A DNA stretch of 64,000 bases from Flavobacterium terrigena (GCF_900108955.1 NZ_FNYA01000009.1:17187-81186), one strand, 5' to 3'; counted from the stretch's first letter, positions 29,524 through 38,805 are shown. The notes: generated by a model from the letters alone, not told the origin. Made by a program: numbers and translations.

Positions 29524-30249
29524 TTAGAAGTTTGGCGATAATTCGTACTTTTTGTAAAAAGTATCTAAAACATCTACAACTTCATCTTCCGTATCTACAA
29601 TTTTAAATAAGTTTAAATCTTCAGGAGAAGCATTTTTGAATTTATCAATAATCACTTCTTTTACCCAATCCATTAAGCCTGTCCAGAATTCTGTTCCTAC
29701 TAAAATAATAGGGAATTTGGCAATTTTTTTAGTTTGGATAAGTGTAATTGCTTCAAACATTTCATCTAAAGTTCCGAAACCACCTGGCATTACTACAAAT
29801 CCTTGAGAATACTTTACAAACATTACTTTTCTTACGAAGAAATAATCGAAACTTAAGTTTTTATCTCTATCAATATATGGATTATAATGTTGTTCGAATG
29901 GTAAATCAATATTTAATCCAACAGAAGTTCCGCCACCATTGTGCGCTCCCTTGTTACCCGCTTCCATAATTCCAGGTCCACCACCAGTAATGACACCGTA
30001 ACCCGCTTTAGAAATTTTATAGGCAATTTTTTCTGCTAATAAATAGTATTTGTCTTCTGGTTTTGTTCTTGCTGAACCAAAAATAGATACACAAGGACCA
30101 ATTCGCCCCATGCTTTCGTATCCATTTACAAACTCAGACATAATTTTGAAAATAGCCCAAGAATCATTTGCTCTAACTTCGTTCCAAGTCTTTTGTTTTA
30201 ACTTATCTTGGATTCTTTCATCATCATTTTGATATTGATCTGCTGACAT
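29524..30249 (-). CDS. LOG-family protein (TIGR00730 type)
   Basis: The 241-residue protein has the Rossmann-like fold signatures of the LOG family: GGGPGIMEAGNKGAHNGG near residue 88 and the hallmark PGGFGTLDEMFEAI near residue 155. LOG enzymes cleave the N-glycosidic bond of AMP-type nucleotides and some make cytokinin; older names call them lysine decarboxylase. The N-terminal 60 residues are longer than in minimal LOG proteins and charged. It is cytoplasmic and has its own promoter-like box at 30280-30287. Confidence 0.88.
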   Translation of the reverse strand: MSADQYQNDDERIQDKLKQKTWNEVRANDSWAIFKIMSEFVNGYESMGRIGPCVSIFGSARTKPEDKYYLLAEKIAYKISKAGYGVITGGGPGIMEAGNKGAHNGGGTSVGLNIDLPFEQHYNPYIDRDKNLSFDYFFVRKVMFVKYSQGFVVMPGGFGTLDEMFEAITLIQTKKIAKFPIILVGTEFWTGLMDWVKEVIIDKFKNASPEDLNLFKIVDTEDEVVDVLDTFYKKYELSPNF

Positions 30250-30279
30250 AAATAGTTTTTTTCTAATTTAATTAAAATA

Positions 30280-30287
30280 CAAAATTA
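30280..30287 (-). promoter_or_regulatory. -7 promoter box TAATTTTG for the LOG gene
   Basis: Read on the - strand the octamer matches TAnnTTTG, 30 bases ahead of the start codon. No -33 TTG is seen. Confidence 0.4.
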
Positions 30288-30317
30288 GCAGTGTTGTTGT
30301 GTGAAGTAATTAGAAGG

Positions 30318-33149
30318 CTAAGATAATTCTTTTTTCAAAAACTGAGCCGTATAACTTTTTTTATTTTTAATGATTTCTTCTGGTGTTCCTTTGCATAAGA
30401 CTTCTCCGCCGCCTTTTCCACCTTCTAAACCAATATCAATAATATAATCGGCCAACTTAATTACATCTAAATTGTGTTCAATAATTAAAACCGTATTTCC
30501 TTTATCTACCAATTTGTTAATCACATCCATTAAAATACGAATGTCTTCGAAATGCAAACCAGTTGTAGGTTCATCTAAAATATAGAACGTATTTCCTGTA
30601 TCTTTTTTGGATAACTCACCAGCTAATTTAATACGTTGTGCTTCACCACCAGATAGCGTTGTACTTTGTTGTCCAAGCGTAATATATCCTAAACCAACAT
30701 CTTGAATGGTTTTTACTTTTCGATAAATTTTCGGAATCATTTCAAAGAAATCAACCGCTTCATCAACTGTCATATTCAACACATCTGAAATCGATTTTCC
30801 TTTAAAACGAATTTCTAATGTTTCTCTATTAAAACGTTTTCCTTGGCAACTTTCGCATTCTACATAAACATCTGGTAAGAAACTCATTTCAATTGTTCTC
30901 ACTCCAGAACCTTCACAGGTTTCACAACGTCCGCCTTTTACATTGAAACTAAAACGACCTGGTTTATAACCTCTAATTTGAGCTTCAGAAGTCATTGTAA
31001 ACAAACTTCTTATTTCCGAAAAAACATCTGTATACGTTGCTGGATTGCTTCGAGGCGTTCTTCCAATAGGACTTTGGTCAATATCAATAACTTTATCTAA
31101 ATGTTCTAATCCTTCAATTTTTTTATAAGGAGCAGGTTTTTTAACCGCATTATAAAAGTGAGCATTTAAAATAGGATAGAGCGTTTCGTTAATTAACGTC
31201 GATTTTCCACTTCCAGAAACTCCAGAAACACAAATCATTTTCCCTAAAGGAATTTCAATAGAAACATTTTTAAGGTTATTTCCTGTCGCGCCAGATAGTT
31301 TTAAAAACTTTCCGTTTCCTTCTCTACGTGTTTTCGGAACTTCAATTTCCATTTTTCCGTTCAAATATTGAGCAGTAATGGTATTTTCTTTTAATAATTC
31401 GGCTGGTGTTCCTTGACTAATAATTTGTCCACCATATTTTCCTGCTTTCGGACCAATATCAATTACGTGATCGGCACGAACAATCATATCTTTATCGTGT
31501 TCCACAACTAAAACCGAATTTCCAATATCGCGCAAGCTTTCTAACGATTTGATTAATCTTTCATTATCACGTTGATGTAACCCGATACTTGGTTCATCTA
31601 AAATATATAAAACTCCAACTAATTGCGAACCAATTTGCGTAGCCAAACGAATACGTTGTGCTTCACCACCAGAAAGTGTTTTCGAACTCCTATTCAAACA
31701 CAAATAATCTAAACCAACATCTAGTAAGAAATTAATTCTAGCTGTTATTTCTTTTAAAATTTCATGTGAAATGGCAGTTTGTTTTTCTGATAAGTGTTCC
31801 GGTAAATCAGAAAACCATTTTTTTAATTCTACAATATCCATGTGAACTAAATCGCCAATGCTTTTTCCGTTGATTTTAAAATATAAAACTTCTTTACGTA
31901 AACGTGTTCCATGACATTCAGAGCATTCGTTTTCATCCATGAATTCTTTAGCCCAACGTTTTATACTTGCCGATTCCGATTCTTCAAACTGATTTTTGAT
32001 GAAATTTGAAATCCCTTCGAAATCAATTTTATAATCTTTCGTAATTCCCATGACTTTAGAAACCACTGAAAATTTTTCATTTCCACCATATAAAATCATA
32101 TCCATTGCTTCTGCAGGAATACTTTCTATATTATCTGTGATTTTGAAACCATATTTTTCACCGATGAATTCTAATTGCTTAAAAATCCATGTGTTTTTAT
32201 ATTCGCCCAAAGGTGCAAAACCACCAGATTTTATTGATGCTTTTGGATTTGGGATAATTTTTTGAAGATTAATTTCATTTACAACTCCTAAACCATTACA
32301 GTTTGGGCAAGCGCCTTTTGGTGAATTGAAGGAGAAATTATTTGGTTCTGGATTTGGATAAGATATTCCAGAAGTTGGACACATTAAACTTCTACTATAA
32401 AATCGAACTTCTTGAGTATCTTGTTCGATAACCATCAAAATATCATCACCATGATGCATAGTAACTTTGATGCTTTCGGTTAATCTTTTATCAGTGTCTT
32501 CGTCTTGTTTTACAGCAACTCTATCGATTACAATTTCAATATCGTGTGTTTTATAACGATCCACTTTCATGCCGTATTCTAAATCTTTTATAACTCCGTC
32601 TACACGAACTTTTAAAAAACCTTGCTTGGCAATTTGTTCAAATAATTCTCTGTAATGTCCTTTACGTGAACGAATTACTGGTGCTAGAATATTGATTCTT
32701 TTTCCGTCAAATTCTTCGTGAATTAAATCTTTAATTTGATCATCAGAATACGAAACCATTTTTTCGCCCGTATTGTAACTATATGCATCAGCGGCACGAG
32801 CAAAAAGTAATCGAAGAAAATCGTAAATTTCTGTAATTGTTCCAACAGTAGAACGTGGACTTTTATTGGTTGTTTTTTGCTCAATGGCAATAACTGGAGA
32901 CAATCCGTCAATTTTATCAACATCTGGTCGTTCTAATCCACCTAAAAACTGACGCGCATACGCAGAAAATGTTTCAATATATCGACGCTGACCTTCAGCA
33001 TAAATCGTATCAAACGCTAATGACGACTTTCCAGAACCTGATAAGCCAGTAATTACGACTAATTTTTCACGAGGAATGGTAACATCAATATTTTTTAAAT
33101 TATGAGTACGAGCCCCAATAATTTCAATAGAATTTTCTGTGTGTTGCAT
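30318..33149 (-). CDS. uvrA: Excinuclease ABC subunit A
   Basis: The 943-residue protein is the damage-recognition ATPase of nucleotide excision repair. It has two ABC modules. The first Walker A is GLSGSGKSS (35-43) followed by the UvrA-specific [19 protein letters not shown]; the second is [10 protein letters not shown] in the second half. Zinc-finger cysteine pairs are visible ([32 protein letters not shown]). Both signature motifs are [16 protein letters not shown]. Length is normal for UvrA. UvrB and UvrC are not in the window. A -7 box lies 20 bases upstream. Confidence 0.97.
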   Translation of the reverse strand: MQHTENSIEIIGARTHNLKNIDVTIPREKLVVITGLSGSGKSSLAFDTIYAEGQRRYIETFSAYARQFLGGLERPDVDKIDGLSPVIAIEQKTTNKSPRSTVGTITEIYDFLRLLFARAADAYSYNTGEKMVSYSDDQIKDLIHEEFDGKRINILAPVIRSRKGHYRELFEQIAKQGFLKVRVDGVIKDLEYGMKVDRYKTHDIEIVIDRVAVKQDEDTDKRLTESIKVTMHHGDDILMVIEQDTQEVRFYSRSLMCPTSGISYPNPEPNNFSFNSPKGACPNCNGLGVVNEINLQKIIPNPKASIKSGGFAPLGEYKNTWIFKQLEFIGEKYGFKITDNIESIPAEAMDMILYGGNEKFSVVSKVMGITKDYKIDFEGISNFIKNQFEESESASIKRWAKEFMDENECSECHGTRLRKEVLYFKINGKSIGDLVHMDIVELKKWFSDLPEHLSEKQTAISHEILKEITARINFLLDVGLDYLCLNRSSKTLSGGEAQRIRLATQIGSQLVGVLYILDEPSIGLHQRDNERLIKSLESLRDIGNSVLVVEHDKDMIVRADHVIDIGPKAGKYGGQIISQGTPAELLKENTITAQYLNGKMEIEVPKTRREGNGKFLKLSGATGNNLKNVSIEIPLGKMICVSGVSGSGKSTLINETLYPILNAHFYNAVKKPAPYKKIEGLEHLDKVIDIDQSPIGRTPRSNPATYTDVFSEIRSLFTMTSEAQIRGYKPGRFSFNVKGGRCETCEGSGVRTIEMSFLPDVYVECESCQGKRFNRETLEIRFKGKSISDVLNMTVDEAVDFFEMIPKIYRKVKTIQDVGLGYITLGQQSTTLSGGEAQRIKLAGELSKKDTGNTFYILDEPTTGLHFEDIRILMDVINKLVDKGNTVLIIEHNLDVIKLADYIIDIGLEGGKGGGEVLCKGTPEEIIKNKKSYTAQFLKKELS

Positions 33150-33168
33150 ACAACTAAGTAGATTTTTG

Positions 33169-33176
33169 CAAAAGTA
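33169..33176 (-). promoter_or_regulatory. -7 promoter box TACTTTTG for uvrA
   Basis: Read on the - strand, the octamer matches TAnnTTTG and is followed by C, as often seen in Flavobacterium. It lies 20 bases ahead of the uvrA ATG, implying a very short leader. Confidence 0.45.
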
Positions 33177-33232
33177 CGATTTTTTGAGAAGAAATTAGTT
33201 GTATAATTATGAATAAAATGGTGAAAACTAGT

Positions 33233-33547
33233 TTACTTCTCAAAAATTCTATGGATAAATCCTAAACGCATTCTATCCAACATTTTTTTAATGAAATTCC
33301 AAAAGAAATTCCTTTGTCCGGCTAGTGTGCCAATCAACAAAAGTAATACTTTGTATATGGGTAAAATGATAATAATGTAAAGTGGGTAATACAACCACAA
33401 ACCAACACTTTCTTTAGTGATGCCAATAAAAGTCAATATAGGTTTTGCAATTAATGCCGAAGTTGAACCCGTTATGGCAAAAACAATAAAAATAATGACT
33501 AATTGATAATTGCTAGATATGTTCCAGCGTTCTTTAAGTTTGTTCAT
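33233..33547 (-). CDS. Small membrane protein (DUF6787-like)
   Basis: The 104-residue protein has two or three membrane helices (about residues 14-36, 48-70 and possibly 59-70 extended) and a basic C-terminal tail (FWNFIKKMLDRMRLGFIHRIF). The order WNISSNYQLVIIFIVFAITG at the N-terminus is conserved in flavobacterial relatives as I recall them, tentatively DUF6787. Some have been named prolipoprotein diacylglyceryl transferase, but the protein is far too short for that enzyme. It starts 4 bases after the lipoprotein stop, so both share a transcript. Confidence 0.7.
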   Translation of the reverse strand: MNKLKERWNISSNYQLVIIFIVFAITGSTSALIAKPILTFIGITKESVGLWLYYPLYIIIILPIYKVLLLLIGTLAGQRNFFWNFIKKMLDRMRLGFIHRIFEK

Positions 33548-33550
33548 AAA

Positions 33551-33976
33551 TTATATTCGAGCAGTAAAACCTCCTAATTGTTGTTTGTTTTTTAATTGAA
33601 AATAAACTAAATAATTGTAAATCATATAATTTACATGATAACCATAATCTACATTTGTTTCATAATTTATTGGCATGTCGTATATATTTCCATATCGCAT
33701 GGGATTTCTAGCACGATTATTCCATTCTAAAACCCAAAATCTATTTCTAGTCTCTAAATACGATTGCGTATAAAAGCCTTTTGGCTTAGCATACGAATTA
33801 AACCAATATGTAAAACCTCCATCAATAATAATCACCTCATATTCTAAATCTGGATTTGAAATATGAATGGTATCACTTGTTAGTTTTTCTTTATTTTCTG
33901 AACTAAAATTTTTGTTTGAGTTACAAGAAAAAAGAAAAAAAGAAGCAATAAAACCAAGAAATAGTAACTTTTTCAT
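33551..33976 (-). CDS. Lipoprotein (DUF6146-like)
   Basis: The 141-residue product has a lipoprotein signal with Cys at residue 18 (FFLFSC). The mature part is aromatic-rich: DLEYEVIIIDGGFTYWFNS, then YTQSYLETRNRFWVLEWNNR and a closing YMIYNYLVYFQLKNKQQLGG. The pattern matches what I recall as DUF6146 in Flavobacteriaceae; function unknown. It is the first gene of a pair with the small membrane protein downstream and likely resides in the outer or inner membrane facing the periplasm. Confidence 0.72.
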   Translation of the reverse strand: MKKLLFLGFIASFFLFSCNSNKNFSSENKEKLTSDTIHISNPDLEYEVIIIDGGFTYWFNSYAKPKGFYTQSYLETRNRFWVLEWNNRARNPMRYGNIYDMPINYETNVDYGYHVNYMIYNYLVYFQLKNKQQLGGFTARI

Positions 33977-34002
33977 GACTTATTTATTGAAAGTATAAAG
34001 AT

Positions 34003-34030
34003 AAAAAAAAAGTCCCGAAAAATCGAGACT
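34003..34030 (-). terminator. Intrinsic terminator of the serine operon
   Basis: On the - strand a 7-bp stem with one G-U pair (34030-34024 with 34017-34011) is followed by a T-run. It lies 26 bases past the stop of the DUF937-like gene, the last gene of the run that begins at 38329. Confidence 0.55.
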
Positions 34031-34055
34031 AATTTATATTGATTTTAAATAAATT

Positions 34056-34613
34056 CTATTTTCCAAATAGTTTGCCTAACAATCCACCTAAACCGCCAGA
34101 TTTTTTAGAAACTGCTGCAACAGCATCGCTCATTCCAACTTGTCCGTCACCATCTTGGTCTAAGCCAAATTGCCCACCATATTTGGTAACCATATCCATT
34201 AATCCGCCACCTTGACCATTAGAAATAGAAGCAATAATATCTTGAACATTAAATCCTGGTTGATTTGGATCTTGTGCTTTTTTTACTAATCCGCTTAAAA
34301 CTTGAGGAATTAATCCGCCAGCTACACTTCCAGCTGCATCTGGAGATAAGCCAAATTTATTACCTAAATTTCCAGTTACTTTTCCAGCTAATTCTGCAAC
34401 TACAGGATTATTCATGTCAATTGGAGTTTTACCTGAAAGCATTCCAGCTAAATCACCAACGTTTCCGCTAGCAACCATTTCTTTTAAACCTGAAAGAATA
34501 GAACCATTGGCTTCTTCCATAACGGCTTCATTTTGTTCATTTGGTACCGCTGGATTGTTAACAACCGCATCGCCACCATATTGCTTTACTAATTCTGTTA
34601 ATTGTTCAAACAT
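34056..34613 (-). CDS. DUF937/YidB-like protein
   Basis: The 185-residue cytoplasmic protein is rich in Gly and small residues. It has N-terminal MFEQLTELVKQYGGDAV, central AGKVTGNLGNKFGLSPDAAG and VAGGLIPQVLSGLVKK segments, and an EF-hand-like DQDGDGQVGMSD loop before a Gly-rich KSGGLGGLLGKLFGK end. This matches the DUF937 (YidB-like) pattern. Function is unknown. It follows serA by 37 bases and may be part of that operon, though a near-match to the -7 box in the gap could give it separate expression. Confidence 0.75.
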   Translation of the reverse strand: MFEQLTELVKQYGGDAVVNNPAVPNEQNEAVMEEANGSILSGLKEMVASGNVGDLAGMLSGKTPIDMNNPVVAELAGKVTGNLGNKFGLSPDAAGSVAGGLIPQVLSGLVKKAQDPNQPGFNVQDIIASISNGQGGGLMDMVTKYGGQFGLDQDGDGQVGMSDAVAAVSKKSGGLGGLLGKLFGK

Positions 34614-34650
34614 AGTTTTGTAATTTTAGTTTTAATAAAGATAATAAAAA

Positions 34651-35607
34651 TTATTTATTCTTTAATAAACTGATAATTTGTTCTGCTAGTTCTGTTCCAA
34701 TTCGGTCTTGCGCTTCTAATGTTGCTGCTCCGATATGTGGCGTTAACGAAATTTTTGGATGCATTAAGATTTGAATTTCTGGAGTTGGTTCGTTTTCGAA
34801 AACATCTAAACCAGCGAATAATACTTTTTCCGCATCTAAAGCTTCTACTAAAGCCACTTCATTAATTACACCACCACGAGCACAGTTTACAATTCCAACA
34901 TCATTTTTCATGATATCAAATTCTGCTTTGTCTAAAACATAACCATCTTGTGCTGGAACGTGAATCGTAATAAAATCCGAATGTTTTAAAACATCTTCTA
35001 ACGGTTCTGTAATCATATCAACATTGATAAATTGCCCGTTGTAAAAATCCACACGAATTGTAGCATCACTTACATATTTATCCGCAGCAATAACTCTCAT
35101 TCCTAAACCTAAAGCCATTTTAGCAACAGCTTGACCAATACGTCCGAAACCAATAATTCCTAACGTTTTTCCACGAAGTTCTAATCCTTCAGCATAAGCT
35201 TTTTTCAAACCATTGAAATTCGTATCACCTTCTAAAGGCATATTTCTATTGGCATCGTGTAAAAAACGAATTCCAGTAAATAAATGTGCGAAAACTAATT
35301 CGGCTACACTTTCAGAAGAAGAAGCTGGCGTATTAATTACGTGAATTCCTTTTGAACGTGCATAATCCACATCAATATTATCCATTCCAACGCCACCACG
35401 ACCAATAATTTGAATTCCTGGACAAGCATCAATAATGTCTTGTTTTACTTTTGTTGCACTTCTTACCAAAATCACTTTAATGTCGTGTGTATTGATATAA
35501 TTGGCAACTTGTTCTTGCGCTACTTTTGTGGTAAGGACTTCAAAACCTGCTTTTTCTAATGTTTTGATTCCACTTTTTGATATTCCGTCGTTTGCTAATA
35601 CTTTCAT
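34651..35607 (-). CDS. serA: D-3-phosphoglycerate dehydrogenase, short form
   Basis: The 318-residue NAD-dependent D-2-hydroxyacid dehydrogenase has the nucleotide-binding motif GFGRIGQAVAKMALGLGMRV, the catalytic Arg region (NCARGGVINE), Glu (FENEPTPEI) and His (SLTPHIGAAT). Clustering with serC identifies it as the first enzyme of serine synthesis. It lacks the C-terminal regulatory ACT domain of the E. coli enzyme, so feedback control by serine through that domain is not expected. The short form is usual in Bacteroidetes. It starts 12 bases behind the winged-helix-like gene. Confidence 0.9.
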   Translation of the reverse strand: MKVLANDGISKSGIKTLEKAGFEVLTTKVAQEQVANYINTHDIKVILVRSATKVKQDIIDACPGIQIIGRGGVGMDNIDVDYARSKGIHVINTPASSSESVAELVFAHLFTGIRFLHDANRNMPLEGDTNFNGLKKAYAEGLELRGKTLGIIGFGRIGQAVAKMALGLGMRVIAADKYVSDATIRVDFYNGQFINVDMITEPLEDVLKHSDFITIHVPAQDGYVLDKAEFDIMKNDVGIVNCARGGVINEVALVEALDAEKVLFAGLDVFENEPTPEIQILMHPKISLTPHIGAATLEAQDRIGTELAEQIISLLKNK

Positions 35608-35619
35608 TTTATGCTGAAT

Positions 35620-35928
35620 TTATTTATTTAGAAGTAATAATGTTGTTTCAATATTCTCCCAAATTTTTAAGATTGTTTTATTTTCGTTACTCGATTTTAA
35701 ATATATTTCTTTTCCATTTTCAGAAAGTGAATATTTTTTTTCATTTTTAATTACTAAATCATTCTTTAATAAATAAGATATAGAAGAATTTATTTCTTTT
35801 TGATTTGGAACTGAGTGATTAATTCCATCTGGAATTAAAGAAATTCCTTCAAAAGTTATAGGTTCAAGTTGACTACCCATAGCAATTGATAAAAATATCC
35901 ATGAAATTATATTAAAATCTTCATTCAT
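35620..35928 (-). CDS. Small winged-helix-like protein
   Basis: The 102-residue protein has the look of a winged helix: a helix with ADGINHSVPNQKEINSSISY-like content (here IPDGINHSVP, then NQKEINSSISYLLKNDLVI) and a beta hairpin (KNEKKYSLSENGKEIYL). Such proteins bind DNA or act in protein contacts. I recognise the shape, not a named family. It lies between serC and serA with short gaps (15 and 12 bases), so it is co-expressed with serine synthesis. Whether it regulates the pathway is unknown. Confidence 0.65.
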   Translation of the reverse strand: MNEDFNIISWIFLSIAMGSQLEPITFEGISLIPDGINHSVPNQKEINSSISYLLKNDLVIKNEKKYSLSENGKEIYLKSSNENKTILKIWENIETTLLLLNK

Positions 35929-35937
35929 TTTTTTATC

Positions 35938-35967
35938 TGAACACTAGATACTGATTACTGAACACTT
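35938..35967. repeat. Intergenic word repeat overlapping the serC stop
   Basis: The segment tgaacactagatactgatta and following ctgaacac repeats the words seen at 2590-2664. The serC stop (35944-35946) lies inside it, so the last few residues of SerC are coded by this repeat. Confidence 0.5.
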
Positions 35968-37029
35968 TTTTTCTAATTCTTTCATCACATTCACTAATGC
36001 TTCAACACTTTCTAATGGAAGTGCATTGTACATGGAAGCACGATAGCCGCCAACAGAACGATGTCCAGTTAATCCAGAAATTCCTGCTGCTTTCCACATT
36101 GTATCAAATTTTTCTGTTAAAGATTCATCTGTTAATACAAAAGTCGCATTCATATTACTTCTGTCTTCTGTAACGGCAGTTCCTTTAAACAAAGGATTTC
36201 TGTCGATTTCTGTATATAATAATTGTGCTTTTTGTTCGTTGATTTTTTCAATAGCAGCGATTCCGCCTAATTTTTTCAACCATTGTAATGTCAACAATGA
36301 TGCATAAATTGGGAATACTGGCGGTGTGTTGTACATGCTTTCTGCTTTGATATGTTTTTCATAATCTAGCATACTTGGAATGTAACGTCCTGTTTTTCCT
36401 AAGATTTCTTCTTTCACCACGACTAAAGTCGCACCAGCTGGACCCATATTTTTTTGAGCTCCGGCGTAAATTAAATCGAATTGAGAAAAGTCTAAAGTTC
36501 TTGAAAAAATATCCGAACTCATATCGCAAACCAAAGGCACGTTTGTTTTAGGAAATGATTTCATTTGTGTTCCGAAAATGGTATTGTTACTCGTACAATG
36601 GAAATAATTCGCATCTGAAGGAATTTCGATGTTTTTCGGAATGAAATTATAATTTGCCTCTTTTGAAGAACCAACGATTAGAGTTTCTCCAAAATGTTTT
36701 GCTTCTTTAATCGCGTTGTTTGCCCAAGTTCCAGTATCTAAATATGCTGCTTTTCCGTCAGATTTCATTAAGTTATAAGGCGTCATTAAGAATTGCATAC
36801 TCGCACCGCCATGTAAAAAAAGTGCTTGATAACCTTTATTTTCTAGACCTAAAAGTTCTAAAACTAGAGCACGAGCTTCTTCCATAACCGCTACAAAGTC
36901 TTTACTTCTGTGCGATATTTCTAATAAAGATAAATCGGAATTATTAAAATTTAGAATGGCTTGAGCCGATTTCTCGAAAACTTCTTGAGGTAAAATGCAA
37001 GGTCCTGCACTGTAATTGTGTTTTTTCAT
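35944..37029 (-). CDS. serC: Phosphoserine aminotransferase
   Basis: The 361-residue PLP enzyme converts 3-phosphohydroxypyruvate and glutamate to phosphoserine. It begins HNYSAGPCILPQEV, which is characteristic of SerC, and has the PLP lysine in YAGAQKNMGPAG. The C-terminal RSVGGYRASMYNALPLESV is also diagnostic. ATG 37029 is chosen, since the 18 extra residues from 37083 have no counterpart in the family. The final residues (about SVISI) come from an intergenic word repeat. The gene is in one run with the acyl-CoA reductase, a small protein and serA. Confidence 0.95.
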   Translation of the reverse strand: MKKHNYSAGPCILPQEVFEKSAQAILNFNNSDLSLLEISHRSKDFVAVMEEARALVLELLGLENKGYQALFLHGGASMQFLMTPYNLMKSDGKAAYLDTGTWANNAIKEAKHFGETLIVGSSKEANYNFIPKNIEIPSDANYFHCTSNNTIFGTQMKSFPKTNVPLVCDMSSDIFSRTLDFSQFDLIYAGAQKNMGPAGATLVVVKEEILGKTGRYIPSMLDYEKHIKAESMYNTPPVFPIYASLLTLQWLKKLGGIAAIEKINEQKAQLLYTEIDRNPLFKGTAVTEDRSNMNATFVLTDESLTEKFDTMWKAAGISGLTGHRSVGGYRASMYNALPLESVEALVNVMKELEKKCSVISI

Positions 37030-37140
37030 TTTGGTAGTATGTTGTAGTTTTGCGCAAATTTCCAACATTTGAAATTTCCTCAAAAAAATAATTTAACAAT
37101 TTTAAAACGATTTGTTAACGAAATCGTTTGCGTAACTATT

Positions 37141-37269
37141 TTATTTCTTCTTTTTCTCGTCTTTTCGATTCGAATTTACCTTTGCTTCCAAATTAAAATT
37201 AGGTTCATGTTTATGAACTTCCTTTTCTTTTTGATGCTTAATGATTTCTTTAATTTTTGATAGTGCCAT
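37141..37269 (-). CDS. 42-residue charged small protein in the serine operon
   Basis: The reading frame MALSKIKEIIKHQKEKEVHK... ends in a Lys-rich tail (RKDEKKKK). It runs from ATG 37269 to TAA 37141. The upstream acyl-CoA reductase stop is at 37271-37273, one base before this ATG, which strongly suggests coupled translation. The product has no signal or membrane helix; the N-terminal half can form an amphipathic helix and it is very basic. I do not recognise a family. The overlapping + strand frame at 37069-37260 is its shadow. Confidence 0.6.
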   Translation of the reverse strand: MALSKIKEIIKHQKEKEVHKHEPNFNLEAKVNSNRKDEKKKK

Positions 37270-37270
37270 C

Positions 37271-38329
37271 TTACAAATTATTTAAAAAAGCTAATGTATC
37301 TACATTATCAGCATAATCCCATAATTTTGGTTTTTGAGTTTCACCAAAATAAACTGAATTGTCAATAATTCCATTCGAAACCACACATTGAATGATTTCT
37401 GCATCTTGTTGTATACGCGCTTTGATTTCGTTTATGTCTTCGTAATATTCATAAAAAACAGAAGAAATAGGTGAGGCGTGACTCGTATCTTCTTTTATAG
37501 TTAAAAATTCATTGTCTAACAATTGAAAGTTACTCATTAAAAATACGGCTTTGTTGTAATCGTAATTATTGGCGTATTTTTCATAGTAAATCACATCTTT
37601 TTGAGCGAACATTCCGTTGAAAAATGAATCGAAATTATAATTTTTAGGAACAAATATTTTAGAAACATTTCGGCAACCTAATCCGAAATATCTAAAAACG
37701 TCTTCACTTAATAATGTCATTTCTTCTGGAGTTTCATTTCCAGTTAAAACCGCAATCGAATTTCTGCTTTTTCTAATAATTGAAGGTTTATCTTTGAAAT
37801 AATATTCGAAATATCGAGCTGTATTGTTGCTTCCTGTAGCAATTACGGCATCAAAACCTTCTAATTTACCTTCTACAAAAGTTATTTTTTTATTGAAACG
37901 TTCATCTAAAGCAATTAGATATTTCGCTAAAAATTTAATTAAATAATCGTCTTTACTTGATGTTTTTACCAATACATTATTACCAGAAACTAAAACCGAA
38001 ACAAAATCGTGAAAACCCACTAACGGAATATTTCCAGCTAAAATCAAACCTACATTTTTAGGATCTTTTTCATTGAATGAATACGCTGAAAGCCATTGAA
38101 TTAGGTTCTCTTCAGTTAAAGCATCTGCCCAACTAGAAATGCTATAATGCACATTATCTGGTGTAAACCAATTGTTGTGGGATTGCGATAAAGCGATTAA
38201 ATCTACAAACTGATCAAAAAATAAATCATTGTGTAATACAGTGTTATTTTGCTGATTATTGTCTAACGAAAATTGACTTAAAAATTTTCCTAATTCTACA
38301 AAACAATTTTTTATTTCAGATTGTGACAT
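37271..38329 (-). CDS. Acyl-CoA reductase (LuxC-like)
   Basis: The 352-residue protein belongs to the LuxC/acyl-CoA reductase family within the aldehyde dehydrogenase superfamily. Features include NVGLILAGNIPLVGFHDFVS (around residue 95), VSGNNVLVKTSSKDDYLIKF, ATGSNNTARYFEYYF and the GLGCRNVSKIFVP segment with the probable catalytic cysteine. Such enzymes reduce activated acyl groups to aldehydes with NADPH. It heads the serine operon and is divergent from a ferredoxin gene, an arrangement I recall as conserved in Flavobacteriaceae. Its real substrate here is unknown. Confidence 0.85.
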   Translation of the reverse strand: MSQSEIKNCFVELGKFLSQFSLDNNQQNNTVLHNDLFFDQFVDLIALSQSHNNWFTPDNVHYSISSWADALTEENLIQWLSAYSFNEKDPKNVGLILAGNIPLVGFHDFVSVLVSGNNVLVKTSSKDDYLIKFLAKYLIALDERFNKKITFVEGKLEGFDAVIATGSNNTARYFEYYFKDKPSIIRKSRNSIAVLTGNETPEEMTLLSEDVFRYFGLGCRNVSKIFVPKNYNFDSFFNGMFAQKDVIYYEKYANNYDYNKAVFLMSNFQLLDNEFLTIKEDTSHASPISSVFYEYYEDINEIKARIQQDAEIIQCVVSNGIIDNSVYFGETQKPKLWDYADNVDTLAFLNNL

Positions 38330-38335
38330 TTCTTT

Positions 38336-38367
38336 TTTGGTTATATTTAGTTTACGTTGTATTTTTG
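38336..38367 (+). promoter_or_regulatory. Promoter of the ferredoxin gene
   Basis: TTTG (38336-38339), a 20-base spacer and TATTTTTG (38360-38367) fit the Flavobacterium consensus well. Transcription would start near 38374, giving a leader of about 80 bases. The -7 box is 2 bases from the divergent -7 box. Confidence 0.55.
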
Positions 38368-38369
38368 TA

Positions 38370-38377
38370 CAAAATTA
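38370..38377 (-). promoter_or_regulatory. -7 box TAATTTTG of the acyl-CoA reductase/serine operon
   Basis: Read on the - strand the octamer matches TAnnTTTG, 40 bases ahead of the acyl-CoA reductase ATG. The predicted start near 38363 falls inside the ferredoxin -7 box. The two boxes share the palindrome TTTTGTACAAAA (38363-38374). Confidence 0.5.
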
Positions 38378-38454
38378 AACATTTAGTTAGACTTTTGTAG
38401 CAGAAATTTTTTAAAACTTCTGACATCTAATTTCTGACATCAAACTTTAAAAAT

Positions 38455-38805
38455 ATGGCAATAATTATAACGGATGAATGTATTAATTGTGGGGCTTGTG
38501 AACCAGAATGTCCAAATACAGCAATATATGAAGGAGCTGACGATTGGCGTTGGAAAGATGGAACGAAACTTTCTGGGAAAATAATTTTACCAGACGGAAC
38601 GGAAATCGATTCAGATGCGGCGCAAACTCCAATTTCTGACGATTTGTATTATATTGTTCCAGGAAAATGTACAGAATGTAAAGGTTTTCATGAAGAACCA
38701 CAATGCGCAGCTGTTTGTCCAGTTGATTGTTGTGTTCCCGATGATGAACATGTGGAAAGTGAAGAAACACTTTTAAACAGACAATCATTTTTACATAATG
38801 AGTAA
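38455..38805 (+). CDS. 2[4Fe-4S] ferredoxin
   Basis: The 116-residue protein has two cluster motifs: [12 protein letters not shown] (Cys at 11, 14, 17 and 21) and [18 protein letters not shown] with following CC. The spacing with an insert of about 45 residues between motifs and an 8-residue insert in the second resembles the Allochromatium-type (Alvin) 2[4Fe-4S] ferredoxins, which have low redox potential. It would carry electrons in the cytoplasm. It is divergent from the acyl-CoA reductase gene with interlocked promoters, and a strong terminator follows. Confidence 0.92.
   Translation: MAIIITDECINCGACEPECPNTAIYEGADDWRWKDGTKLSGKIILPDGTEIDSDAAQTPISDDLYYIVPGKCTECKGFHEEPQCAAVCPVDCCVPDDEHVESEETLLNRQSFLHNE

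Noticed and set aside
34265..34623. Two + strand frames of about 70 codons
   Set aside because: They are antisense to the DUF937-like gene and have low-complexity translations.
37069..37260. 63-codon + strand reading frame
   Set aside because: It is antisense to the start of serC's upstream region and to the 42-residue small protein, and its hydrophobic reading is the mirror of a Lys-rich frame. The - strand frame has better context.
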